Counted from the first letter of the stretch, positions 1 to 7,627 are shown. The stretch: 28,909 nucleotides of DNA from UBA1181 sp045113275 (GCA_045113275.1 JBGUIU010000313.1:1-28909); one strand, 5' to 3'. A program made the numbers and translations. Notes: generated by a model from the sequence alone, not told the origin.

Positions 1-190
1 CCTTATTTCTTGTGTCAAAGCACTGTGACGATGACTTTCTTCAAAAAAATTGTAAATGTAATAGGATTCTCTTAAAAAAGAGAAAAACAACTCGTCATTT
101 TCCTCTCCCTTGTAATTTCTTGATTTTTGTCAAACATAAAAAGAGGAGAGGTCTATAAATTTGTGTTGCGTACTATAAATGTTGACATTG

Positions 191-273
191 GAAAAATAAG
201 CAGGTTGAAATCTGCTTATTTTTCCAAGTGTGTTTATAGTATTGAATTTCAAATATTTGTAACGGAAAAATAA
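191..273. repeat. 83-bp direct repeat, left copy
   Basis: It aligns without gaps to 1898-1980 (constant offset 1707), with about 73 of 83 positions identical by eye. It contains a hairpin (stem GGAAAAATAAGCAG 190-203 with 212-225) and then an AT-rich segment with TTGAATTTCAA, itself an 11-bp inverted repeat. The change T211 to C1918 turns a G-T pair of the stem into G-C, so the fold is kept in both copies. Confidence 0.85.
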
Positions 274-349
274 GAGATAATAATACCATGTATTTATAGT
301 TTGTAAGTGTGTTCTTGTCTGAAATTCTGTTTATTTGGTCGTAATTTTG

Positions 350-381
350 CCAAATAAGAAGTATTAAACTTGCTTATTTGG
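350..381 (+). other. Hairpin overlapping the -33 region of the ATPase promoter
   Basis: CCAAATAAGAAGT (350-362) pairs with ACTTGCTTATTTGG (368-381) with one bulged base, leaving a short AT loop. The right arm includes the TTG of the proposed -33 element. It could be a terminator for upstream transcription or an operator. The sequence does not decide between these. Confidence 0.45.
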
Positions 382-400
382 TAGTAAAATAATATTTTTG
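370..400 (+). promoter_or_regulatory. Promoter of the ATPase gene
   Basis: TTG at 370-372, a 20-bp spacer, then TATTTTTG at 393-400, matching the Bacteroidota TTTG...TAnnTTTG pattern. The ATG at 427 follows about 20 nt after the expected transcription start. Confidence 0.55.
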
Positions 401-426
401 TGTTGATGATTTAACTTAAAAATGAT

Positions 427-1890
427 ATGGAATATACAGAATTGTTAGAAAGACAAATCATTGGTAGGCTCAGAATAGATAATCCATGGTGGACGGAAGG
501 TGAGATTCCGAAGTTCTATCAAGACATGAAACCTCGATTGTATTTAGATATCTTTTATTCTCTGGTAAAGAGTTTTGATTTGAATCGTGCAATCATTCTG
601 ATGGGCCCTAGACGTGTGGGGAAAACAGTGATGCTATACCACACGATTGCTCGTTTGCTGGCCGATGGTGTACCCCAGCAGAATATTATTTATATATCTG
701 TAGAAACGCCTATCTATAATAAAATTTATCTAGAGCAATTGTTTAATCTTTCTAAACAAACGTTGGGGAAAAGAGAGGGTGACTCTTGCGAATACTATGT
801 TTTCTTTGATGAAATACAGTATCTGAAAGATTGGGAGATAAACCTGAAATCTTTGGTTGATACGTATAAGAATGTGAAGTTTGTGGCCAGTGGTTCTGCT
901 GCTGCCGAACTAAAAAGGAAAAGCAATGAGAGTGGGGCTGGACGTTTCACTGATTTCAGTTTGCCACCTCTGACCTTTTATGAATATATTCATCTGAAGG
1001 GATATGAAAAACTGATGTTCCCACGAAAAATGAAATGGAAGGGAGAAGAGATTGATTGTTATGACACAATGGATATTGATAAGCTCAATGGCTTGTTTTT
1101 GGATTATATGAATTTTGGGGGATATCCTGAAGTGGTGTTTTCTGAGAAGATCCAAGAAAATCCAGGACAGTTTATTCGTCATGATATCATAGATAAGGTA
1201 TTGTTGCGGGATTTGCCAAGTTTGTACGGCATACATGATGTGCAGGAACTGAACTCTCTTTTCACAATGATAGCCTATCATTCTGGCAGTCAGTTTTCCT
1301 ACGAAACAATGTCGAAAGAATCTGGGGTGAAGAAGGATTTGCTACGGAAATATATTAGTTATCTGGAAGCTGCATTCCTGATTCGCGTGATACATCGGAC
1401 AGATGATAATGCCAAACGGTACCAGCGGGAAACCAGTTTTAAGATCCATCTGACAAATCCTTCATTGAGATGTGCTCTTTTTCAACCTATCCGCATGACA
1501 GATGATGAGATTGGTGATATGGTCGAAACAGCTGTATATGCTCAATGGATACCTAGACAAAGGGCTAATATAACATATGCGAATTGGCGTCTTAACAAAA
1601 GTACACAAGGAGAAGTGGATGTTGTGGGGATTGACGAAGGAAGACAAAAACCGCAGTGGGCTGTTGAAGTGAAGTGGTCAGACAGGTATGCAAGTCATCC
1701 AGGAGAATTGGAATCCCTTCTATGGTATATGCTGAAGAATGGACTGACAGATGCAATCGTCACTAGCGAAACAGTGACGATGACCAAAGAAATGGATAAC
1801 GTAACGCTTCACTTCATGCCTGTGGCTTGTTATGCCTATACGGTAGCATGCAACACATTAAAGAATACACGATCTATATATGGGCTCTAA
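427..1890 (+). CDS. AAA-family ATPase with DUF4143 C-terminal region
   Basis: Predicted cytoplasmic ATP-binding protein of 487 residues, the usual size for the AAA_14/DUF4143 family. Residues 60-67 are a Walker A motif (GPRRVGKT) and 126-131 (FFDEIQ) a Walker B, with a sensor-like VASGS at 153-157. A winged-helix-like part follows. The C-terminal part has GEVDVV (D398) and VEVK (E414, K416), the D...ExK spacing of a PD-(D/E)XK fold as known for this family. The biological role of these ATPases is poorly defined; they are often orphan genes scattered in variable copy number in Bacteroidota. The gene stands alone, with its own promoter and terminator, and is bracketed by 83-bp direct repeats, which suggests a cassette. 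Family assignment is firm; cellular function is unknown. Confidence 0.9.
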   Translation: MEYTELLERQIIGRLRIDNPWWTEGEIPKFYQDMKPRLYLDIFYSLVKSFDLNRAIILMGPRRVGKTVMLYHTIARLLADGVPQQNIIYISVETPIYNKIYLEQLFNLSKQTLGKREGDSCEYYVFFDEIQYLKDWEINLKSLVDTYKNVKFVASGSAAAELKRKSNESGAGRFTDFSLPPLTFYEYIHLKGYEKLMFPRKMKWKGEEIDCYDTMDIDKLNGLFLDYMNFGGYPEVVFSEKIQENPGQFIRHDIIDKVLLRDLPSLYGIHDVQELNSLFTMIAYHSGSQFSYETMSKESGVKKDLLRKYISYLEAAFLIRVIHRTDDNAKRYQRETSFKIHLTNPSLRCALFQPIRMTDDEIGDMVETAVYAQWIPRQRANITYANWRLNKSTQGEVDVVGIDEGRQKPQWAVEVKWSDRYASHPGELESLLWYMLKNGLTDAIVTSETVTMTKEMDNVTLHFMPVACYAYTVACNTLKNTRSIYGL

Positions 1891-1896
1891 AACAAA

Positions 1897-1932
1897 AGAA
1901 AAATAAGCAGGTTGAAACCTGCTTATTTTTCT
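1897..1932. terminator. Bidirectional terminator hairpin after the ATPase gene
   Basis: AGAAAAATAAGCAGGT (1897-1912) pairs perfectly over 16 bp with 1917-1932, leaving the tetraloop TGAA. The stem ends in a T-rich run on both strands, so it can serve the ATPase gene (ending 1890) and the convergent lipoprotein gene (ending 2006). It is the hairpin part of the right-hand direct repeat. Confidence 0.8.
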
Positions 1933-1980
1933 AATAATGTCTATTGTATTGAATTTCAAATAGTTGTAACTGAAAATTAA
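1898..1980. repeat. 83-bp direct repeat, right copy
   Basis: Partner of 191-273, about 73 of 83 bases identical without gaps. It starts 7 bases after the ATPase stop codon. Together the two copies enclose the gene and its promoter. Confidence 0.85.
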
Positions 1981-2005
1981 AACTACATAGTGGAAATCGG
2001 AGAAT

Positions 2006-4132
2006 TTAAGAGAACCAATCAAATCCGAACAATCTCTTAATCAAGTTCTTGAACCATTTCATTAAACCTGTATTAACTGTAACTTCCATTTTAAAGGTAT
2101 CTGGCGACTCTCCTATTTTTATGGTTTTATCTTTGCCATAATGCACTTTTATGTAGATATCTCCTTTGCAATATGCATTATCTTTTGAGGATTCAAATCC
2201 ATTCTCGGTCAGGTAGGAGATTAGCTTCTGATATGTTTCGTCATCTGCTTTAAGGTATCCAATATACATGGAGAAAGGATCCACGTCGTCTGTTATCTTT
2301 GTAAGATTTGAGAAATCGGCGGTGGTTGCTTTCTCGTAAGCTAGAATGGATATTGGCATATCCAAAATTAAACCTTGCGAAGCCCAATAAGGTGTTCTCA
2401 TGGTTGGAATAGCTGGATCCCAACATAATTTTGAGAAATCATTGCATTTGCCACCATATAAATAAGGTACGGTATAGGTTCCTTCAAAAAGGGCATCGCT
2501 TTCTGCACTGTTTTCATCTTTTTTTGCTTTTCCTGTTGCAACGATAGAAATAGAAACATGATTATCAATCTTTCTCTTTTCAATTCGTGCGGAAGTAGAT
2601 TCAAAATGATATTTTTCAATGGTGACATGTCCGTTTAAGAAAACAGAATCTTCCACGTATTTATCGATCTTGATCTCAATATCGTCATTGCCTATTTCTG
2701 CACCATCCTTACCAACACCAGAGTAGTCAAATTCGTTTGCCTTTAACGGAATCACCTCATTTCCGATTGTGATACGTGGTTCTTCGCGACTGGCAATGTC
2801 TTGCCGGCAGACGATGATGGAACCGATAATCTGAAAATCTTCGCCTGTAAACGAGATCTCTTGAGTCACTTCTTCACCTCCAGGGATAACTACATGTACC
2901 GATACATTTTGTGCGTCGGAAGGAATCTTAACAGCAAACTGACCATTAGCTTGCGGTAATGTAAAGGTTGTTGTCTCTTTCTCCCCATTGCGTTCGTATT
3001 GACAGTAGATAGGGAAAGATACATTCTTATCACATGAGTTTTCCAGTTTTCCTTTGATGGAAGGGAAGGATGGAAGAACAATATCTTGAGTATAGGTGGT
3101 GTTGCCTGGTTGTCCTTTTATCAGAATAGAAAATTCGTTGTCATAATTCAAGTAGTCTTCTTTTCTGATTTTTACGGTCACATCTGTTTCGCTTGGGATA
3201 CGTACGCTGTACTCTCCATCCTCGTTGGTATAGGCATAAACTTGTTCGATGATTACTTTCACACCAGCCAATGCATTACCTTTGTCATCTTTCACTTTAC
3301 CTTTTAACACAACAAATTCTTTTGGATCATCCAAGTTCACCCATGAGAAGTGTGCTACTTCTCCTTCATACACATCACCGTTCTTTGTGGCCATTCCACA
3401 CTCTTCCCAGATACCTGTGGCTTCGTTAAAGTGCCATAAAGGCATCTGTGCAGGGGCTTTCTCTGCCATGCCTTCAGGAATAGGGAATGTCACTTTTGAT
3501 TTTGACTCTTCGTTGATTTGTAGTTTGGCACCTTTGGTATCTTTCATCACAACGTTCACCATACCGTATGAAACCAAGGGAACTTCCTCGTTTGTCTCGC
3601 TTCGCTGCGCAATCAGGTCACCTCCAGGCATGGAGGATTGGAAAGTAGGCTTGGTTGGGTCTAGGTAAAGAACGCTGACGTTGACCTTTCCTTTGTAGGG
3701 TGTACCATCTTCGTACGCAATACCATTTTTAGGAATGTCAACGGCTAAATTACCGACCGAAACCTTTGCTCCATTGGTGGCTGTAAAGGTGGTGGTTTTG
3801 CTTACATTCTCTAAATTTTCTTTTATCAGAACAACTTCTATCAATCCAACAGAACTAACAGATCCAGAACGGACAACAGGGAAATACCCTTTTTTATGAA
3901 AATTCATCACATATCGTCCATTCGTGTTTTGAATATGTTCCAACGTGAAGGAACCTTGTTCGTTTGTTTTGGTGGTGTAGCTGTTAGACTCTACTTCTAC
4001 GTCAACGATAGGGTTTCCATCCATGTCCTTGACTATTCCACTCATGTATTCAATGGTTGGAGCCTTCTTTGAACAAGAAACAATACCACACAGAGTTAAA
4101 ATAACGAATAAAAAATAAATTGTTCTTTTCAT
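2006..4132 (-). CDS. Lipoprotein with carboxypeptidase-regulatory-like domains
   Basis: A 708-residue envelope lipoprotein: signal peptide with lipobox ending at C20 (CGIVSC followed by SKK). Residues about 29-100 form a carboxypeptidase-regulatory-like beta domain (SGIVKDMDGNPIVDVEVES). Residues about 110-265 form a second module ending PLWHFNEATGIWEE...VAHFSWVN, which resembles the extracellular module of the CILP/FAM171 group; this is recalled by pattern only. A second regulatory-like domain follows at about 272-350 (LKGKVKDDKGNALAGVKV). The remaining 350 residues are beta-rich with no motif I recognise. No enzyme active site is visible, so an adhesive, binding or structural surface role is the likeliest guess. 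It is monocistronic, convergent with the ATPase gene and divergent from the yciO gene. Confidence 0.8.
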   Translation of the reverse strand: MKRTIYFLFVILTLCGIVSCSKKAPTIEYMSGIVKDMDGNPIVDVEVESNSYTTKTNEQGSFTLEHIQNTNGRYVMNFHKKGYFPVVRSGSVSSVGLIEVVLIKENLENVSKTTTFTATNGAKVSVGNLAVDIPKNGIAYEDGTPYKGKVNVSVLYLDPTKPTFQSSMPGGDLIAQRSETNEEVPLVSYGMVNVVMKDTKGAKLQINEESKSKVTFPIPEGMAEKAPAQMPLWHFNEATGIWEECGMATKNGDVYEGEVAHFSWVNLDDPKEFVVLKGKVKDDKGNALAGVKVIIEQVYAYTNEDGEYSVRIPSETDVTVKIRKEDYLNYDNEFSILIKGQPGNTTYTQDIVLPSFPSIKGKLENSCDKNVSFPIYCQYERNGEKETTTFTLPQANGQFAVKIPSDAQNVSVHVVIPGGEEVTQEISFTGEDFQIIGSIIVCRQDIASREEPRITIGNEVIPLKANEFDYSGVGKDGAEIGNDDIEIKIDKYVEDSVFLNGHVTIEKYHFESTSARIEKRKIDNHVSISIVATGKAKKDENSAESDALFEGTYTVPYLYGGKCNDFSKLCWDPAIPTMRTPYWASQGLILDMPISILAYEKATTADFSNLTKITDDVDPFSMYIGYLKADDETYQKLISYLTENGFESSKDNAYCKGDIYIKVHYGKDKTIKIGESPDTFKMEVTVNTGLMKWFKNLIKRLFGFDWFS

Positions 4133-4233
4133 TGACTAATTAATTAAAGTTCATCAACCCACTGGTCGTACTATAGTTTATTACTTTAAACCATGGTGAA
4201 TTCATAGAAAATCACCAAAAATAAGTTCGTGAT

Positions 4234-4242
4234 GCAAAGATA
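4234..4242 (-). promoter_or_regulatory. Promoter -7 element for the lipoprotein gene
   Basis: Read on the minus strand this is TATCTTTGC, a perfect TAnnTTTGC. No clear TTG lies 19-21 bp upstream, so the -33 half is weak. The leader to the ATG at 4132 would be about 95 nt. Confidence 0.5.
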
Positions 4243-4273
4243 TGTTATTTTAGGTTAGTGATGAAAAAATTCG

Positions 4274-4282
4274 TACCTTTGC
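4274..4282 (+). promoter_or_regulatory. Promoter -7 element for the yciO operon
   Basis: TACCTTTGC fits TAnnTTTGC and ends 19 bases before the ATG at 4302, so the leader is very short. The -33 half is poor (TTTTAG near 4248-4253). Its -7 element lies only about 30 bp from the opposing -7 element at 4234-4242. Confidence 0.6.
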
Positions 4283-4301
4283 GCAATATTTTGTAACGGA
4301 C

Positions 4302-4913
4302 ATGTTAATTAGAATTTACCCAGAGAATCCCAACCCAAGGGAGATTGATAAAGTAGTGCAGTTTCTTCGTGATGGAGGACTTATAGTGTATCCTACTGAT
4401 ACTGTTTATGGATTGGGCTGTGATATATTTCACACGAAAGCAGTAGAGAAAATTTGTCGATACAAAGGCATCGATGTCAGAAAGGCTAATTTGTCTTTTA
4501 TCTGTTATGATCTTAGCCATATAAGTGAATATGCCAAGGTGAGTAATGATACGTTCAAACTGATGAAGAAGAATTTACCAGGTCCGTTTACATTTATCTT
4601 GAATGGAAACAATAATTTACCCAAATTATTTCGCAATAAAAAGACTGTTGGAATCAGAATCCCGGACAACAATGTCATACGGGAGTTGGTGAAAGGACTG
4701 GGGAATCCTATCTTATCTACATCCGTGCATGATAATGATGATGAGATACAAGAATATTTCACAGATCCTGAACTGATTCACGAACGGTATGAAAATATCG
4801 CAGATGTGGTGATTAATGCTGGCTATGGTTCGTTGGAACCTTCGACGGTGGTTGATTGTACGGGAGATGAACCGGTTATTGTTCGACAAGGAAAGGGTGA
4901 ATTGATTTACTAA
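4302..4913 (+). CDS. yciO: YciO/TsaC (Sua5-YrdC) family protein
   Basis: A 203-residue YrdC-fold protein. This family makes L-threonylcarbamoyladenylate from threonine, bicarbonate and ATP, the first step of the t6A tRNA modification. Visible family blocks are GGLIVYPTDTVYGLGCD near residues 25-41, CRYKGIDVRKANLSFIC, LPGPFTFIL, VGIRIPDNN, ILSTSVH and PSTVVDCTG, followed by VIVRQGKGE at the C-terminus. Length and sequence resemble E. coli YciO more than TsaC, and there is no extra Sua5 domain. Whether it performs t6A synthesis here is inference; tsaB of the same pathway lies at 12628-13347. It probably heads an operon with the EamA gene 18 bp downstream. Confidence 0.88.
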   Translation: MLIRIYPENPNPREIDKVVQFLRDGGLIVYPTDTVYGLGCDIFHTKAVEKICRYKGIDVRKANLSFICYDLSHISEYAKVSNDTFKLMKKNLPGPFTFILNGNNNLPKLFRNKKTVGIRIPDNNVIRELVKGLGNPILSTSVHDNDDEIQEYFTDPELIHERYENIADVVINAGYGSLEPSTVVDCTGDEPVIVRQGKGELIY

Positions 4914-4931
4914 TTATTAATATTTGCTATT

Positions 4932-5837
4932 GTGTGGGTCTTTTTAGCACTGGTCTCAGCTCTTCTACTTGGATGTTATGATATATTCAAGAAGATCTCT
5001 TTGAAAGATAACGCTGTTATACCTGTTTTATGTTCGTCGATTGTGATTTCTGCGGTTCTCTTTTTGATCCCAACGTTCATTTCGTGGGTCAATCCAGATA
5101 TGATGAGAGCGGCTCGTTTTTATGTTCCATCCATGGGTGCAGAAGCACATTTCTTCATCTTCCTAAAATCGGTATTGGTATTGGGCTCATGGATTTCTGC
5201 TTATTTTGGCATGAAAAACATTCCGATAACGATCTATTCTCCGATTCGTGCCACGCAGCCAGTTTGGACAGTCATAGGGGCTTTTTTCATCTTTTCTGAA
5301 CGGTTAAGTCCGATGCAGACATTAGGCGTAGTGGTCACCATTCTATCCTTTTATCTTTTCTCTTTGGCAGGCTTGAAAGAGGGTGTTTCATGGAAACACA
5401 ACAGATGGGTTTGGTTGATTGTGTTGGCAACGCTTCTTGGCTCGGCCAGTGGCTTATATGACAAACATCTTATGCATCAGTATGATAGAGTCGGTGTGCA
5501 GGTTTATAGTACCTTGTATCAGGCGGTTGTGATGCTCATTGTCTTGTTGTCATTATGGTATCCTAAGAGGAAAACGACGACTCCGTTTGTTTGGCGATGG
5601 AGCATTTTAGGTATTTCAGCCTTTCTGATGATGGCTGATTATGTTTATTATTGGTCTCTCTCTTCTGAGGACGCGTTGATATCGATTGTCTCTACGATTC
5701 GAAGGTCGGGTGCTGTTGTTCCGTTTCTATATGGAGCCATCTTTTTAAAAGAAAAGAATCTGAAGGTGAAGAGTATCTTGTTGTGTTGTATCCTGTGCGG
5801 TGTGACGTTGCTTACCATTGGCGCATTGAAAGGATAG
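4932..5837 (+). CDS. EamA/DMT-family membrane transporter
   Basis: A 301-residue polytopic inner-membrane protein of the drug/metabolite transporter superfamily, with about ten hydrophobic segments arranged as two halves. The first half ends with the conserved pattern PVWTVIGAFFIFSERLSPMQTLGVVVTILS, and the second with PFLYGAIFLKEKNLKVKSILLCCILCGV, the EamA repeat endings. The substrate cannot be told from sequence. The start is a GTG at 4932, because no ATG lies before the first hydrophobic segment. It follows the yciO gene by 18 bp and is probably cotranscribed. Confidence 0.85.
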   Translation: MWVFLALVSALLLGCYDIFKKISLKDNAVIPVLCSSIVISAVLFLIPTFISWVNPDMMRAARFYVPSMGAEAHFFIFLKSVLVLGSWISAYFGMKNIPITIYSPIRATQPVWTVIGAFFIFSERLSPMQTLGVVVTILSFYLFSLAGLKEGVSWKHNRWVWLIVLATLLGSASGLYDKHLMHQYDRVGVQVYSTLYQAVVMLIVLLSLWYPKRKTTTPFVWRWSILGISAFLMMADYVYYWSLSSEDALISIVSTIRRSGAVVPFLYGAIFLKEKNLKVKSILLCCILCGVTLLTIGALKG

Positions 5838-5846
5838 GAGAATCAT

Positions 5847-5863
5847 GATAATTTAAAATTATC
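5847..5863. promoter_or_regulatory. 17-bp palindrome over the DUF3256 promoter
   Basis: GATAATTT and AAATTATC form 8-bp inverted arms around a single central A (position 5855). The palindrome covers the place where the -33 element of the promoter at 5877-5885 should be. This position suits a repressor or activator operator. A weak terminator for the upstream transporter gene (T-run at 5870-5875) is the alternative. Confidence 0.4.
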
Positions 5864-5876
5864 TAAATCTTTTTTA

Positions 5877-5885
5877 TACCTTTGC
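5877..5885 (+). promoter_or_regulatory. Promoter -7 element for the DUF3256-like gene
   Basis: TACCTTTGC fits TAnnTTTGC and lies 20 bases before the ATG at 5906. It overlaps the alternative TTG start at 5882, so that start cannot be used by this transcript. The -33 half is TTTA at 5852-5855, 21 bp upstream. Confidence 0.6.
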
Positions 5886-5905
5886 AAAAAAGGTTGTTAC
5901 GATAT

Positions 5906-6586
5906 ATGAGACAGATTTCATTCATAGTCATGTTTTTTTTCTTTTTGTCGTTGGCAAAAGGACAAACACAAAGTCTAGATGACTATTTCATTATGGGTTT
6001 GAAGAGTCAGTTGCAACTGAACCAAGAGACACGAAAAGCGCTTCTTAATGGATATAAAGCGGGGAAGGGAAGTTCGTTGAAGATGCAAAATGGAGGAACA
6101 GCCTCGGTCTTAGAATACAAAGAAAATAACTATTTGAAAATAAGGACTTCGGAAGAGGGGTATTTCTCTCTGAAGAGATGGGTTGACGATAAAGGTGTTA
6201 TTTTCGGACTCAGTTGGTGGGTGTGTGGAAGTCAGTGTGATGGTTATGTAAAGCTCGTTCGTCCTAGTGTGTTGCAGCAGACAGATTCGTTGCCTGTAAT
6301 ACAGTTGTCTGATTTCTTTAATGAAGACTCCTTAAAGGCGGATGGATTAACTGGGGAGATGATGAATGATCGGTTTGAAATAGACTTTATTCATTATGAG
6401 TTTTCTTCAGGAGATACGATTTGGGTTTACAATAACACACATGAGTATTTGGATGAATTACGACAAAAGAAATATCAGAAATATTGGAAAGGGAATGCAC
6501 TTCCAATCATTCGAAGAAAAGGAATATACATCAAAGGAGAAGTGATTAAAAAATCGTTCGTTTTAAATAATAAAAAAGATGAGTAA
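5906..6586 (+). CDS. DUF3256-like secreted protein
   Basis: A 226-residue protein starting MRQISFIVMFFFFLSLAKGQ, a clear Sec signal peptide, so it is periplasmic or outer-membrane associated. The mature part has the order of features I associate with DUF3256, a family of unknown function from Bacteroidales: an N-terminal DYFIMGLKSQLQLNQETRKALL block, a GGTASVLEYKENNYLKI block, and a GLSWWVCGSQCDGYVKLV block with two close cysteines. The open frame extends upstream to a TTG at 5882, but that codon sits in the promoter -7 element, so ATG 5906 is the start. The 3' end overlaps thiL by 8 bp, so the two are probably cotranscribed. Function unknown. Confidence 0.65.
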   Translation: MRQISFIVMFFFFLSLAKGQTQSLDDYFIMGLKSQLQLNQETRKALLNGYKAGKGSSLKMQNGGTASVLEYKENNYLKIRTSEEGYFSLKRWVDDKGVIFGLSWWVCGSQCDGYVKLVRPSVLQQTDSLPVIQLSDFFNEDSLKADGLTGEMMNDRFEIDFIHYEFSSGDTIWVYNNTHEYLDELRQKKYQKYWKGNALPIIRRKGIYIKGEVIKKSFVLNNKKDE

Positions 6587-7613
6587 GGACGGGAGAACAG
6601 AAATCTCTTCATTGGGAGAGTTTGGATTAATAAAGCATCTGACAGAACATTTTGATTTGAAAAATGAATCTTCGATCAAAGGCGTAGGAGATGATGCTGC
6701 GATACTTGATTATAAGGATAAACAGGTGTTGTTGACTACGGATCTTCTTTTGGAAGGTGTTCATTTTGATCTTACTTATTGCCCTTTAATGCATCTAGGG
6801 TATAAATCAGCGATTGTTAATTTTTCTGATATTTATGCGATGAATGGACAACCTAAACAGATAATAGTCTCTTTGGGTGTGTCAAAGAAGTTCTGTGTAG
6901 AAGATTTGGAAGAATTGTATGCTGGAATTCAGTTGGCTTGTAAAAGATATGGAGTGGATATGGTCGGAGGAGATACGTCTGCTTCTCTTACAGGTTTAAC
7001 AATCAGTATCACATGTGTCGGAGAGGTGGAGAAAGGTCGTGCTGTTTGTCGTAACACAGCTAAAAATACAGATCTGTTCTGTGTTTCTGGTGATCTTGGT
7101 GCTGCATACATGGGTCTTTTATTATTGGAACGTGAAAAGAGTATTTTCAAGGGAGATGAAAGTGTTCAGCCAGATTTTGCTGGGAAAGAATATATTATTG
7201 AACGTCAGCTGAAACCAGAAGCTCGAAAAGATATTATTGAGGAGTTGGCAAAACATAATATCGTGCCAACCGCTATGATGGATGTCTCAGACGGATTGTC
7301 TTCAGAGTTACTTCATATCTGTCATCAAAGCGGATTAGGATGTCGCGTGTATGAGGAGCGTATTCCAATAGATTATCAAACAGCGGTTATGGCTGAGGAG
7401 TTCAATATGAATCTTACAACGGCAGCACTTAATGGGGGTGAGGATTATGAACTGCTTTTCACCGTGCCATTATCAGCTAATGATATTGTACAAAATATTC
7501 CAGGTATAAAAGTGATAGGACACACGACGGATGAGTCTTTGGGCTGTCGATTGATCACTCGACAGGGTGATGAGGTGGAATTAAAGGCTCAAGGATGGAA
7601 TTCCTTAAAATAA
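6579..7613 (+). CDS. thiL: Thiamine-monophosphate kinase
   Basis: ThiL phosphorylates thiamine monophosphate to thiamine pyrophosphate with ATP, the last step of TPP synthesis, in the cytoplasm. The 344 residues have the AIR-synthase-like fold motifs: GVGDDAA at 35-41, TTDLLLEGVHF at 53-63, NFSDIYAMNG at 81-90, then GGDTSAS, and DVSDGLSSELLHI in the C-terminal half, followed by NGGEDYELLF. The length is normal. Its ATG lies inside the last codons of the preceding DUF3256-like gene (8-bp overlap), which indicates translational coupling. No TPP riboswitch is visible ahead of it. Confidence 0.95.
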   Translation: MSKDGRTEISSLGEFGLIKHLTEHFDLKNESSIKGVGDDAAILDYKDKQVLLTTDLLLEGVHFDLTYCPLMHLGYKSAIVNFSDIYAMNGQPKQIIVSLGVSKKFCVEDLEELYAGIQLACKRYGVDMVGGDTSASLTGLTISITCVGEVEKGRAVCRNTAKNTDLFCVSGDLGAAYMGLLLLEREKSIFKGDESVQPDFAGKEYIIERQLKPEARKDIIEELAKHNIVPTAMMDVSDGLSSELLHICHQSGLGCRVYEERIPIDYQTAVMAEEFNMNLTTAALNGGEDYELLFTVPLSANDIVQNIPGIKVIGHTTDESLGCRLITRQGDEVELKAQGWNSLK

Positions 7614-7627
7614 ATGGAGTAGTTCTT

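Larger units (their letters stand above)
1..426. other. AT-rich non-coding stretch upstream of the ATPase gene
   Basis: No convincing coding region is visible on either strand. It holds a 7-bp-stem hairpin (67-73 with 78-84), a separated 7-bp inverted repeat (102-108 with 145-151), the first copy of the 83-bp direct repeat (191-273), and a second hairpin (350-381) just before the promoter of the downstream gene. A sequence fitting TAnnTTTG occurs at 156-163 but has no -33 partner at the right distance. It may be the tail of a unit that lies to the left of the window. Confidence 0.6.

Noticed and set aside
25..35. 11-base match (GTGACGATGAC) to 1774-1784 in the ATPase gene, possibly a remnant of a second ATPase copy on the left
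   Set aside because: The flanking sequence does not align and the distance to the repeat differs by 42 bases, so chance is likelier.
1..426. Possible CRISPR array or IS end in the repeat-rich left part
   Set aside because: There are no regularly spaced identical repeats, no transposase and no clear terminal inverted repeats or target duplication.
3249..3668. 139-codon antisense frame within the lipoprotein gene
   Set aside because: It lies fully inside a well supported gene, has low-complexity Ser/Thr/Phe composition and no promoter.
6579..6620. Possible TPP riboswitch for thiL
   Set aside because: thiL begins inside the preceding gene, and the operon leader at 5886-5905 is too short to hold one.
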